Positions 1-6,738 of a DNA stretch of 15,270 bases are shown piece after piece (position 1 is the stretch's first letter; every line of letters begins with the position of its first letter). The notes below the pieces were generated by a model. It was given only the letters and a program-made list of their open reading frames with translations, was not told the origin of the DNA and did no database searches. The DNA comes from Bacteroidota bacterium (GTDB lineage Bacteria > Bacteroidota > Bacteroidia > Flavobacteriales > Weeksellaceae): NCBI GenBank assembly GCA_023420435.1, contig JAEZWE010000179.1:1-15270 (forward strand), in the 5' to 3' direction. A program made the translations under genes and the position numbers.

Positions 1-1037
1 GCATTGGTTTTTTGCGCGATTTTGTCCACGAAAACTTTCCCATTGAAAACACCTTTCGCATTTTTATCAAGAATTCCTTTATAATTTTGATAAGATTCAC
101 AATTCGGTTGGTTGTGATGAACTGCAGTGTGATGATCCACCAATTGGTTTTCGCCGATAATCGTGATTCCGTTCATAAACGAGTTGATATTCTCTCCGTT
201 TTGAATAAAATCCAAATTATTTCGCACCAATTTTCCGCCAAAAGAAAACGTGTTTACGGTTGTTAAACTGTCACGTTCCTGTTTTGCGTACGTGTTATCA
301 ATTAAATACGAAGTTTCGTTATCGTTCTGCATTTTATGCCAATCTGCTTTAGAATTTGGATGGGCAAAAATTTCTGTAACCGAGTTCGTTAAAACAAAAT
401 TATGGTCAAAATTATGATGAGATTCAATAATTTCAACTTTAGAACCTTCTTCCGCAATTAATAAATTTCGGGTGTTATAAAACGTGTTTACTTCCTGACT
501 GTCAGATAAATAAAATACATGAATTGGTTTTTCAATCACCGTATTTTTAGGAACTTTCATAAAGAAGCCCACTTTTGCATACGCCAAATTCAAATTCGGG
601 AAAGCCAAATCTTTCGGCGTAATCGTATTGAAATATTGGTCGAAAACTTCTTTATATTTTGAATCATTCAAAGCATGATTGAACGATAAAAATTCTACAT
701 TTTCAATCGAAATTTTTGAAAGTTCTTTATGCAATTTTCCGTTGATGAACACGATACAGTCGAAATTTTCTTCACCCAAATGCAACTGATCCAATTTTTC
801 TTTGGAAATATTATGCGTTTCAGTCGGGAAAAAATTGTATTCTTTTTCCGTAATTTCTTTTAGATTCGTGTATTTGTATTCTTCGTCTTTTTTGGTTGGA
901 AAACCCAAATCCAAAAACTTTTCGAGCGCTACTTTTCTGTCCTCATCCAAAAAACGATGACGAAGTGTCTCCAAAAAAACAATGTGATTTTCTTTTATCT
1001 GATCAAATAAAGCCATGGTAATGGTTTGATTTTGCAT
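1..1037 (-). CDS. sufD: SufD, Fe-S cluster assembly scaffold subunit (3' end outside window)
   Basis: SufD is the SufB paralogue that joins the SufBC2D complex, which assembles Fe-S clusters in the cytosol. The reverse strand gives 345 uninterrupted codons, starting MQNQTITMALFDQIKENHI. The body has the SufD-type N-terminal helical region (DEEYKYTNLKEI near residues 53-64) and then the beta-helix core. The stretch HHTAVHHNQPNCES followed by GVFNGKVFVDKIAQKT, near the window edge, matches the conserved SufB/SufD core. About 90 C-terminal residues should lie beyond position 1, judging from the usual family length of roughly 430-440. An in-frame ATG seven codons downstream (first base 1016, MALFDQ) is an equally plausible start because neither has a Shine-Dalgarno. 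The gene lies 130 bp after sufC and is probably cotranscribed with it; sufS would be expected next, but that is inference. Confidence 0.95.
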   Translation of the reverse strand, partial: MQNQTITMALFDQIKENHIVFLETLRHRFLDEDRKVALEKFLDLGFPTKKDEEYKYTNLKEITEKEYNFFPTETHNISKEKLDQLHLGEENFDCIVFINGKLHKELSKISIENVEFLSFNHALNDSKYKEVFDQYFNTITPKDLAFPNLNLAYAKVGFFMKVPKNTVIEKPIHVFYLSDSQEVNTFYNTRNLLIAEEGSKVEIIESHHNFDHNFVLTNSVTEIFAHPNSKADWHKMQNDNETSYLIDNTYAKQERDSLTTVNTFSFGGKLVRNNLDFIQNGENINSFMNGITIIGENQLVDHHTAVHHNQPNCESYQNYKGILDKNAKGVFNGKVFVDKIAQKTN

Positions 1038-1070
1038 CTGTTATATTTTTATTCTTTTTTTAAACGTAAG

Positions 1071-1112
1071 AAGAGATTCTTCGACTCTACTTCGTTTCGC
1101 TCAGAATGACAA
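1071..1112 (-). repeat. Dispersed intergenic repeat (GTCATTCTGAGCG type)
   Basis: Between sufC and sufD the minus strand reads GTCATTCTGAGCGAAACGAA, then GTAGAGTCGAAGAATCTC. From general knowledge, near-identical sequences (GTCATTCTGAGCGAAGCGAAGTCGAAGAATC) recur as short non-coding repeats in many bacterial genomes, including flavobacteria. Only one copy is in this window, so its repetitive nature here is recalled rather than seen. Its GC content and lack of T runs set it apart from the flanking AT-rich DNA. Downstream, 1148-1160 is a small palindrome (TTGAATAATTCAA) of unknown role. Confidence 0.6.
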
Positions 1113-1167
1113 GCGTTATTTTTTAAGTGATTAATCAAGTTTGAACTTTGAATAATTCAACCTTGAA

Positions 1168-1911
1168 TTAATTAAGCAACCAATCATAGCCTTTATCTTC
1201 CAGTTCCAGAGCAAGCGATTTGTCGCCAGTTTTAATGATTTTCCCATCTGCTAAAACATGGACAAAATCCGGTTGAATATAATCCAACAATCGTTGATAA
1301 TGGGTGATTAAAAGCACGGCATTTCCTTCATTTTTAAAGGAATTTACACCATCTGCAACAATTCTTAAAGCATCAATATCTAATCCTGAATCGGTTTCGT
1401 CCAAAATCGCCAATTTCGGATTGAGCATCATCATTTGGAAAATTTCATTTCTTTTCTTTTCACCACCGGAAAAACCTTCATTAAGAGAACGGGAAAGAAA
1501 ATCTTTTTTAATTCCCAATTTTTCAGATTTTTCTCGAATCATGCCCAACATTTCTTTTGCTGGCATATCTTCCAAACCTTTTGCTTTTCGGGTTTCGTTG
1601 AGGGCCGCTTTAATAAAATTTGTCACCGAAACACCCGGAATTTCCACGGGATATTGAAATGACATGAAAATTCCTTTGTGGGAGCGTTCTTCCGGAGCGT
1701 CTTCCACAATATCTTCACCTTCGAAAAGAATTTCACCATAAGTAACTTCATACTGTTCTTTTCCGGCAATAACGGAGGAAAGTGTAGATTTTCCGGCTCC
1801 ATTTGGACCCATGATTGCATGAACTTCGCCTGGTTTTATTTCGAGGTTAATTCCTTTTAAAATTTCTGCGCCGTCTTTGATTTTGGCGTGTAAGTTTTTA
1901 ATTTCTAACAT
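1168..1911 (-). CDS. sufC: SufC, ATPase subunit of the SufBCD Fe-S assembly complex
   Basis: SufC is an ABC-type ATPase that energises the SufBC2D scaffold; it is cytosolic and not a transporter. The 247-residue product has a Walker A GPNGAGKST (residues 35-43), a Q-loop SFQYP (84-88), a signature SGGEKKR (148-154), a Walker B LAILDE (167-172) continuing into the SufC-typical TDSGLD, and an H-loop TH (203-204). Length matches the family. The chosen start is the ATG at 1911 (MLEIKNLHAKIKDG). An in-frame ATG at 1968 would add 19 residues absent from known SufC proteins and would lie inside the intergenic stem-loop, so it is rejected. The gene follows sufB by 80 bp. Confidence 0.97.
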   Translation of the reverse strand: MLEIKNLHAKIKDGAEILKGINLEIKPGEVHAIMGPNGAGKSTLSSVIAGKEQYEVTYGEILFEGEDIVEDAPEERSHKGIFMSFQYPVEIPGVSVTNFIKAALNETRKAKGLEDMPAKEMLGMIREKSEKLGIKKDFLSRSLNEGFSGGEKKRNEIFQMMMLNPKLAILDETDSGLDIDALRIVADGVNSFKNEGNAVLLITHYQRLLDYIQPDFVHVLADGKIIKTGDKSLALELEDKGYDWLLN

Positions 1912-1928
1912 AATAGTTTTTTGATGTG

Positions 1929-1984
1929 GTTTGAATTTGTTTGATTTCGTTCGAACTTTATCGAACATTTCAAATCATTCAAAC
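1929..1984 (-). other. Large imperfect stem-loop between sufB and sufC
   Basis: Three nested complementary blocks face each other: GTTTGAAT (1929-1936) with ATTCAAAC (1977-1984); GTTTGA (1939-1944) with TCAAAT (1970-1975, one G-U pair); and GTTCGA (1949-1954) with TCGAAC (1961-1966), around a 6-nt loop. This gives about 20 base pairs with small internal loops. The element begins 7 nt after the sufB stop on the mRNA. It has no trailing T run, so it does not look like an intrinsic terminator. A role in mRNA processing, in stabilising the sufB 3' end or in translation of sufC is inference. Confidence 0.6.
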
Positions 1985-1991
1985 TAAAAAA

Positions 1992-3440
1992 TTATCCTAC
2001 TGAACCTTCCAAAGAAATTTCCAATAATTTCTGTGCTTCGATGGCAAATTCCATCGGGAGTTTGTTTAATACTTCTTTGCTGAAACCATTCACGATTAAG
2101 GCAATGGCTTTTTCGGTGTCAATTCCTCTTTGGTTACAGTAAAAAATTTGGTCTTCTCCAATTTTTGAAGTCGTGGCTTCATGCTCCAATTGCGCTGTTG
2201 GATCTTTGATTTCGATGTATGGAAACGTATGTGCGCCACATTCATTTCCCATTAACAAAGAATCGCACTGAGAAAAATTTCTCGCTCCTTTTGCAGAAGG
2301 CATTACTTTCACCAGTCCACGGTACGAATTATTCGATTTTCCTGCAGAAATTCCTTTGGAAATAATGGTTGATTTCGTGTTTTTCCCAATGTGAATCATT
2401 TTCGTTCCCGTATCGGCGTATTGATGCATATTTGTCACGGCAATTGAATAAAATTCTCCAATCGAATTGTCACCTTTCAAAATGCAACTCGGATATTTCC
2501 AAGTAACAGCAGAACCTGTTTCTACTTGTGTCCAAGAAATTTTTGCATTTCTTTCACAAAGTCCTCTTTTTGTCACGAAATTGTAAACGCCACCTTTTCC
2601 GTTTTCATCGCCAGGAAACCAGTTTTGCACGGTGGAATATTTTATTTCTGCATTATCAAGCGCGATTAATTCCACAACAGCAGCGTGCAACTGATTTTCA
2701 TCTCTTGCAGGAGCGGTACAACCTTCGAGATAGGAAACATAACTTCCTTCATCTGCAATAACTAAAGTTCTTTCGAACTGTCCGGTTCCGGCTTGGTTAA
2801 TTCTAAAATAAGTAGAAAGTTCCATAGGACATTTTACATTTTTTGGAATGTAGCAAAAACTTCCGTCCGAAAAAACAGCAGAATTGAGCGCTGCATAAAA
2901 ATTATCGCCTCTTGGAACGACTTTTCCGATGTATTGTTTTACCAATTCTGGATGCTCTTTGATGGCTTCGGAAATCGACATAAAAATAATGCCTTTTTCC
3001 TTTAAAGTATCTTGGAAAGTGGTTTTCACGGAAACAGAGTCTATCACAATGTCCACCGCAACTCCGGCTAAACGTTTTTGTTCTTCGATGTTGATTCCTA
3101 ATTTTTCGAAAGTTTTCAATAATTCAGGATCTACTTCGTCTAAACTGGACAATTCCGGTTTTTTCTTGGGAGCAGCGTAATACCTTATCGCTTGAAAATC
3201 AGGCTTTTCATATTTTACATTTGCCCAATCCGGTTCTTCCATTTTTTGCCAAATCCGGAAACTTTCCAAACGCCAATTGGTCATCCATTCCGGCTCTTCT
3301 TTTTTCGCCGAAATCATTTTTATAATTTCTTCATTCAGACCTGTCGGAAAATCCTCATACTCGATGTCGGTATAAAAACCGGCTTCATATTCTTTGGTTT
3401 TGAGGTCTTCCCGAAGATCGTCTTCTGTATATTTTGGCAT
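1992..3440 (-). CDS. sufB: SufB, Fe-S cluster assembly scaffold subunit
   Basis: SufB is the core scaffold on which the SufBC2D complex builds nascent Fe-S clusters from SufS-derived sulfur. The product has 482 residues, normal for the family, starting MPKYTEDDLREDLKTKEYEAG. The C-terminal core is highly conserved: FSQCDSLLMGNECGAHTFPY puts the Cys corresponding to E. coli Cys405 at 392, and the Glu-His-Glu triad of LEHEATTSKIGEDQ falls at 419-421. It is second of the suf genes here, preceded by a four-helix-bundle remnant whose stop lies 24 bp upstream. No separate promoter is evident, so it is probably transcribed from the promoter near 4250. Confidence 0.97.
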   Translation of the reverse strand: MPKYTEDDLREDLKTKEYEAGFYTDIEYEDFPTGLNEEIIKMISAKKEEPEWMTNWRLESFRIWQKMEEPDWANVKYEKPDFQAIRYYAAPKKKPELSSLDEVDPELLKTFEKLGINIEEQKRLAGVAVDIVIDSVSVKTTFQDTLKEKGIIFMSISEAIKEHPELVKQYIGKVVPRGDNFYAALNSAVFSDGSFCYIPKNVKCPMELSTYFRINQAGTGQFERTLVIADEGSYVSYLEGCTAPARDENQLHAAVVELIALDNAEIKYSTVQNWFPGDENGKGGVYNFVTKRGLCERNAKISWTQVETGSAVTWKYPSCILKGDNSIGEFYSIAVTNMHQYADTGTKMIHIGKNTKSTIISKGISAGKSNNSYRGLVKVMPSAKGARNFSQCDSLLMGNECGAHTFPYIEIKDPTAQLEHEATTSKIGEDQIFYCNQRGIDTEKAIALIVNGFSKEVLNKLPMEFAIEAQKLLEISLEGSVG

Positions 3441-3464
3441 TTTTCTATTAAATAATTAAAAAAA

Positions 3465-3833
3465 TTAGTTTCGCTTTTTATTATCTGTTTTCGATAAATA
3501 ATCAATAAACTTGGATAGTTTTATAGAAACTACTTTACAATCATTAATCAAATTTTCGGTATCTTCTTTATAGAGTATTCGACATAAATTCAACATGTTT
3601 CTAACTTCAGCACAACTTCCATTCTAGTATTTCAAAAATCTTATAAACTGAGCATTGTTGTTGTATTCACTACCTTCTGCAATATTGTTGCTTATGGAAA
3701 GAACGGCTCTTTTCAGCTGATTGCAAATTTCAAATTCTTTTCTAAATTTTTCTTTGTTTAGAAGAATATAAATGTTTTTAGTGAGATTAATGTTTAACTC
3801 CTAAACTTCAAACCTTTCAAATTCTCTGGTCAT
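3465..3833 (-). pseudogene. Four-helix-bundle protein (S23/IVP family), broken by two in-frame TAG codons
   Basis: Reading the minus strand from ATG 3833 to TAA 3465 gives 122 codons in one continuous frame. Codons 11 (3801-3803) and 70 (3624-3626) are TAG. The translation is clearly the small four-helix-bundle family related to proteins encoded in 23S rRNA intervening sequences and to Avd of diversity-generating retroelements: FRKEFEICNQLKRAVLSIS, then NNIAEGSEYNNNAQFIRFLKY, then NGSCAEVRNMLNLC. The first TAG stands where the family usually has Trp (FEVW), a one-base change from TGG. The second sits in the loop between FLKY and NGSC. With no frameshift and intact flanks, this looks like a recently inactivated gene. 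It fits tightly between the A-type carrier gene (39 bp) and sufB (24 bp). The family's function is unknown. This also accounts for the otherwise gene-free stretch 3441-3872. Confidence 0.82.
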
Positions 3834-3846
3834 TAGTTAATTTTTC

Positions 3847-3872
3847 AATCTTTTAATGAAAAATCTTTTAAT
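3847..3872. repeat. Short tandem duplication between the A-type carrier gene and the four-helix-bundle remnant
   Basis: AATCTTTTAAT occurs at 3847-3857 and again at 3862-3872, separated by GAAA. The second copy ends at the base before the stop codon of the A-type carrier gene. It may be a local duplication scar; nothing suggests a function. Confidence 0.5.
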
Positions 3873-4202
3873 TTATAGAGAAAAACTTTCTCCACATCCA
3901 CAAGTTCGGGATGCGTTTGGATTGTTAAAAACAAATCCTTTTCCGTTCAATCCTCCGGAATATTCTAAAACGGTTCCTGCGAGATAAAGAATAGATTTTT
4001 TATCGATGATGATTTTCACACCATTATCTTCAAAAATTTGATCGTTTTCTTCTTTTTGGTTGTCGAATTTCAAAACGTATTCTAAACCGCTGCATCCACC
4101 ACTTTTTACACCTACTCTTATGAAGTCGGTTTCCGGATTAAAGCCGTCTTCACTCATCAGTTGAGCGGCTTTTTGTTTTGCTGTATCTGTTACTTTAATC
4201 AC
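3873..4202 (-). CDS. HesB/IscA/SufA-type Fe-S cluster carrier
   Basis: This is a 109-residue A-type carrier, which accepts clusters from the SUF scaffold and passes them to apo-proteins in the cytosol. The three conserved cysteines are present: C37 in KSGGCSGLEY and C101/C103 in RTCGCGESFSL at the C terminus. Length and motif spacing are normal. It is the promoter-proximal gene of the suf cluster, which points to a SufA-like role, but A-type proteins (SufA, IscA, ErpA) cannot be separated by motif alone, so no symbol is given. The start at 4202 (MIKVTDTAKQKA) lies about 30 bp downstream of a good -33/-7 promoter. Confidence 0.93.
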   Translation of the reverse strand: MIKVTDTAKQKAAQLMSEDGFNPETDFIRVGVKSGGCSGLEYVLKFDNQKEENDQIFEDNGVKIIIDKKSILYLAGTVLEYSGGLNGKGFVFNNPNASRTCGCGESFSL

Positions 4203-4233
4203 CTTAATTTTTATTTAGAATGATTTGGTTTTG

Positions 4234-4265
4234 CAAATTTACGATTTAAAAAAGGGAATATCAAA
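4234..4265 (-). promoter_or_regulatory. Promoter of the suf operon (Bacteroidota type)
   Basis: On the minus strand a TTTG (4262-4265) is followed after 20 nt by TAAATTTG (4234-4241), a full match to the Bacteroidota -33 TTTG / -7 TAnnTTTG consensus within its usual 17-23 nt spacing. Transcription would start some 20-30 nt before the ATG at 4202. No recognised IscR-like operator was identified next to it. Confidence 0.75.
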
Positions 4266-4307
4266 TTTGCATTTTCTTTTTAACTATAATTGTGATTGAT
4301 TTTATTT

Positions 4308-4315
4308 TAACTTTG
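4308..4315 (+). promoter_or_regulatory. Probable -7 element for the GLPGLI-family gene
   Basis: TAACTTTG matches TAnnTTTG and lies 36 bp before the ATG at 4352. The -33 element is poor: the nearest TTG (4290-4292) is only 15 nt upstream. The call rests on the -7 match and the divergent arrangement with the suf promoter. Confidence 0.45.
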
Positions 4316-4351
4316 TGCAATACTTTTTAATCAAACAACCAAATTAATTCA

Positions 4352-5182
4352 ATGGTTAAGAATTTAGCTTTAATTTTCGGACTTGTTTCCGGAATTTTAT
4401 TTTCACAAAACACTCGTTTTGTGTATCAAGTTTCGATGAAAACTGATTCTACAGCTTCTCCAACTGTGGAAAATGCCCATCTTGATGTTTCAGGAGAAAA
4501 ATCAGTTTATTACGGAGAAAAAAGAATGCAGCGGGATTCCATCATGAAAAGAGCTTTTGAAACCAGAAATTTCAGTTTTGACAGATCACAAATGGAAAAT
4601 TACAGAACCCAAATTGGTTATCAAATTGAAAAAGATCTTTCTTCTCAAAAAGTAACTTTCAAAAACAGAATTGCAAGAGATCAATATTCCTATGATGAGG
4701 AAAGAACTTTTAATTGGAAAATTTTCCCTGAAACCACAAAAATTGGTGAGTACAAAGTTCAGAAAGCGGAAACAGATTTTGCAGGAAGAAAATGGATTGC
4801 ATGGTTTACCCAAGATATTCCTGTAATGGATGGTCCCTACAAATTTTCTGGACTTCCCGGTTTAATTGTGAAAATTGAAGATTCTAAGGGTGATTATATT
4901 TTTGACTTAAAAGAAACAAAAAAAATTGCGGAACTCCCGGATTTTCAGCTAAGATTTGGTAATACTGTAGTCTTAAAAAGAAAAGATTATGAAAAACAAA
5001 TGGAAAAATTCCGGAAAGATCCTTCCTCATTCATGAATCAGGGAAATATGGGCGGAAATCGTTTTGAAGATCGTGGAGGTGGAATGAATATGAGAGTTCA
5101 GCCCGATCCAAAAACAATGAAAGACAGGGAAAACAGAATGAAAGAGGAACAAAAAAAACTCAACAATCCCATCGAAAAATAA
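4352..5182 (+). CDS. GLPGLI-family secreted protein
   Basis: This 276-residue protein has an N-terminal signal peptide (hydrophobic residues about 4-17, probable cleavage near SQ at 18-19), so it is exported to the periplasm or outer membrane. The family-defining motif GLPGLI is at 167-172, within DGPYKFSGLPGLIVKIED. Members are abundant in flavobacteria and have no established biochemical role. The region before the motif (WIAWFTQDIPVMDGPY) is also typical. The C-terminal 60 residues depart from a globular fold: they are charged and rich in Met, Gly and Asn (SSFMNQGNMGGNRFEDRGGG, then MNMRVQPDPKTMKDRENRMK). This could be a flexible or metal-binding tail, but that is speculation. The gene is monocistronic, divergent from the suf operon, and ends just before a strong terminator. 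Confidence 0.9.
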   Translation: MVKNLALIFGLVSGILFSQNTRFVYQVSMKTDSTASPTVENAHLDVSGEKSVYYGEKRMQRDSIMKRAFETRNFSFDRSQMENYRTQIGYQIEKDLSSQKVTFKNRIARDQYSYDEERTFNWKIFPETTKIGEYKVQKAETDFAGRKWIAWFTQDIPVMDGPYKFSGLPGLIVKIEDSKGDYIFDLKETKKIAELPDFQLRFGNTVVLKRKDYEKQMEKFRKDPSSFMNQGNMGGNRFEDRGGGMNMRVQPDPKTMKDRENRMKEEQKKLNNPIEK

Positions 5183-5184
5183 AT

Positions 5185-5218
5185 AAAAAATCCTGAAAAA
5201 TAATTTTCAGGATTTTTT
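5185..5218. terminator. Bidirectional intrinsic terminator between convergent genes
   Basis: AAAAAATCCTGAAAA (5185-5199) pairs perfectly with TTTTCAGGATTTTTT (5204-5218) around a 4-nt loop. The A and T runs on the two sides make it a terminator on either strand. It serves the GLPGLI gene (stop 5180-5182) and the minus-strand 2H gene, whose TGA (5207-5209) lies inside the stem. Confidence 0.9.
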
Positions 5219-5740
5219 TAATTCTTTAGTGGAAATCAAATTCCATCTTTGATTAAAATGTTTGTAAAGACCCACTTTCTGAACATCAAAACGTTCTTTA
5301 AAATCTTTATCTTCATATTCCTCCCAAGCTTTTTCAAAATTTTCGGACGTTAAATCGCGATAAGCTACTGTTAAATGTGGATTAAAATTTCGAACATAGT
5401 TGAAACTCTCCATAGAAACATTTATATCTTCATAAAGTTGATTTAAAGAATCAGCATTGGAAGGTTTAATAAAAATAACCGGTGATTTTTTATTTCTGAA
5501 ACAAGCGAAATCCTTTAAAATAATTTCAAATGGTTGGGTTTGAATTTCAGTTTTTAAAAAATGTCCAAGAACTTCACTTTCATTCTTTTCATCATGCATA
5601 AAAGGTGGAATAATGGTAATATGCGGGAAATTTTGAAAAGCTTTCTTCGATTGAAATCGCTCTGCAAAATCTCTCTGAATTTCTTTAATTTTTTTTATCA
5701 AATCAGAAGTTGGCTCTATAGCGATAAAATATAAACTCAT
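5207..5740 (-). CDS. 2H phosphoesterase superfamily protein (2'-5' RNA ligase-like)
   Basis: The 177-residue product carries the two HxT/S-type motifs that define 2H phosphoesterases: HITI (40-43, in FPHITIIPPF) and HLTV (122-125, in NPHLTVAYRD), about 80 residues apart as expected. Relatives include the ThpR/LigT RNA 2',3'-cyclic phosphodiesterases, once called 2'-5' RNA ligases, and YjcG-like proteins. They act on 2',3'-cyclic phosphate or 2'-5' linked RNA ends; the substrate here is unknown. The start MSLYFIAIEP is fixed by the conserved first beta strand. Oddly, the T run of an upstream terminator abuts the ATG, leaving no room for a normal leader and no recognisable promoter. The last codons lie in the shared downstream terminator. 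Confidence 0.88.
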   Translation of the reverse strand: MSLYFIAIEPTSDLIKKIKEIQRDFAERFQSKKAFQNFPHITIIPPFMHDEKNESEVLGHFLKTEIQTQPFEIILKDFACFRNKKSPVIFIKPSNADSLNQLYEDINVSMESFNYVRNFNPHLTVAYRDLTSENFEKAWEEYEDKDFKERFDVQKVGLYKHFNQRWNLISTKELKKS

Positions 5741-5775
5741 AAAAAAAATTCCATCTCAATTAACAGATGGAATTT
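5741..5775 (-). terminator. Intrinsic terminator after the zinc peptidase gene, abutting the next start codon
   Basis: AAATTCCATCT (5746-5756) pairs with AGATGGAATTT (5765-5775) over 11 bp with an 8-nt loop, followed on the minus strand by a run of T ending at 5741. It starts 19 bp after the stop of the metallopeptidase gene. The T run is immediately followed by the ATG (5740) of the 2H phosphoesterase gene, so the hairpin could also attenuate that gene. Confidence 0.82.
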
Positions 5776-5794
5776 ACGAATTTTTTAAAATAAT

Positions 5795-6646
5795 TTATTT
5801 TAAAAGCGCATTAAATGTATCGCCTTGTCTGATATCTCCTGTTTGATAACCCTTCATAAACCATTCTTTTCTTTGCGCAGAAGAACCGTGCGTAAAACCT
5901 TCCTGGTTTACGTAGCCCTGTGATCTTTTTTGAATATTGTCGTCTCCAACTGCTTCTGCTGCAGAAATTGCCGCTTCCAAATCTCCTGGTTCCAAGAATT
6001 TTTCACGATTGTCCGTATATCTCGCCCAAAGTCCGGCATAAAAATCTGCCTGTAATTCTGTTGCTACAGAAACCCGGTTTAAATCGGCTTCAGAATATCT
6101 TCCACTTCTTCTTAGTTGCTCTGTTTTTTGCAAAGTTCCTAAAAGATTTTGAACATGATGTCCCATTTCATGAGCCATTACATAAGCTACCGAAAATTCG
6201 GTAACTTTTGCTCCGAAACGCTGCTGAAGTTCAGCAAAAAAGCTCATGTCCATATAAACGGTTTGATCTGTTGGACAATAAAAAGGTCCCATTGCAGCTT
6301 GTGCAGTTCCACAACCGGATTGTGTTGCGCCTTCAAACATCACCACTTTTGCAGGTTGATATTGCATCCCATTTTCTTGAAAAATTTTCGTCCAGGTTTG
6401 CTCGTTTTCAGCGGTAATCATTTTCACAAATTCTCTAACCTGTAATTCTTCATTTGTTAAATCCCGCTGTTCCGTTTGTTGTGTAGCGCCCATTCCTGAA
6501 GAAAGAACGGAAGAAGGATCTCCGCCCAAAAAAAATATAATTGCGGCGATAATCAAAGTTCCTAAACCTCCACCAACAAGCATTCCTCCACCTCCCATTC
6601 CACGGCGGTCGTCCACATTATCGCTTCTATCGTCTGTCCATTTCAT
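5795..6646 (-). CDS. Membrane-anchored neutral zinc metallopeptidase (YpfJ-like)
   Basis: This 283-residue protein belongs to the putative neutral zinc metallopeptidase family typified by E. coli YpfJ. The N terminus MKWTDDRSDNVDDRRGMGGG is the family signature, followed by one membrane helix (about 23-41). The remainder should lie in the periplasm. The zinc site HEMGHH is at 159-164, and the probable third ligand is in ELQADFYAG (197-205). Two cysteines (112 and 124) in the conserved CGTAQ...FYCP segment may form a disulfide; that is inference. The tail FTHGSSAQRKEWFMKGYQTG is family-typical. Substrates are not known. No clear -33/-7 promoter was found in the 92 bp upstream. Its own terminator follows the stop. 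Confidence 0.93.
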   Translation of the reverse strand: MKWTDDRSDNVDDRRGMGGGGMLVGGGLGTLIIAAIIFFLGGDPSSVLSSGMGATQQTEQRDLTNEELQVREFVKMITAENEQTWTKIFQENGMQYQPAKVVMFEGATQSGCGTAQAAMGPFYCPTDQTVYMDMSFFAELQQRFGAKVTEFSVAYVMAHEMGHHVQNLLGTLQKTEQLRRSGRYSEADLNRVSVATELQADFYAGLWARYTDNREKFLEPGDLEAAISAAEAVGDDNIQKRSQGYVNQEGFTHGSSAQRKEWFMKGYQTGDIRQGDTFNALLK

Positions 6647-6738
6647 AATTTTTTATTTGAATCTAAATTTACAATTTTTTTGATTTTAGTAACTGATTAT
6701 TTTTTTGATAATATTTTACAGAATTTCTACAGTAAAAA

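Noticed and set aside
12..266. Plus-strand open frame of 84 codons, and similar plus-strand frames within 1304-3455, 5920-6445, 7920-8123, 9189-9512 and 12642-12872
   Set aside because: All lie antisense to well-supported genes (sufD, sufC, sufB, metallopeptidase, GT39, ribH/TPR, FAD oxidoreductase), have no recognisable domains and show biased composition typical of shadow frames.
1912..1968. SufC start 19 codons upstream (ATG 1968)
   Set aside because: The extension has no match to the SufC family and would be encoded within the intergenic stem-loop; the ATG at 1911 gives the normal 247-residue protein.
3465..3833. UAG read as an amino acid (for example pyrrolysine or suppression)
   Set aside because: Nothing in the window supports a recoded UAG, and a simple two-mutation pseudogene explains the data; it is kept only as a remote alternative in the findings.
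6647..6738. Possible terminator or promoter between the GT39 gene and the metallopeptidase gene
   Set aside because: A weak 6-bp stem without a following T run and a TAAATTTA lacking any -33 partner are within what AT-rich sequence gives by chance.
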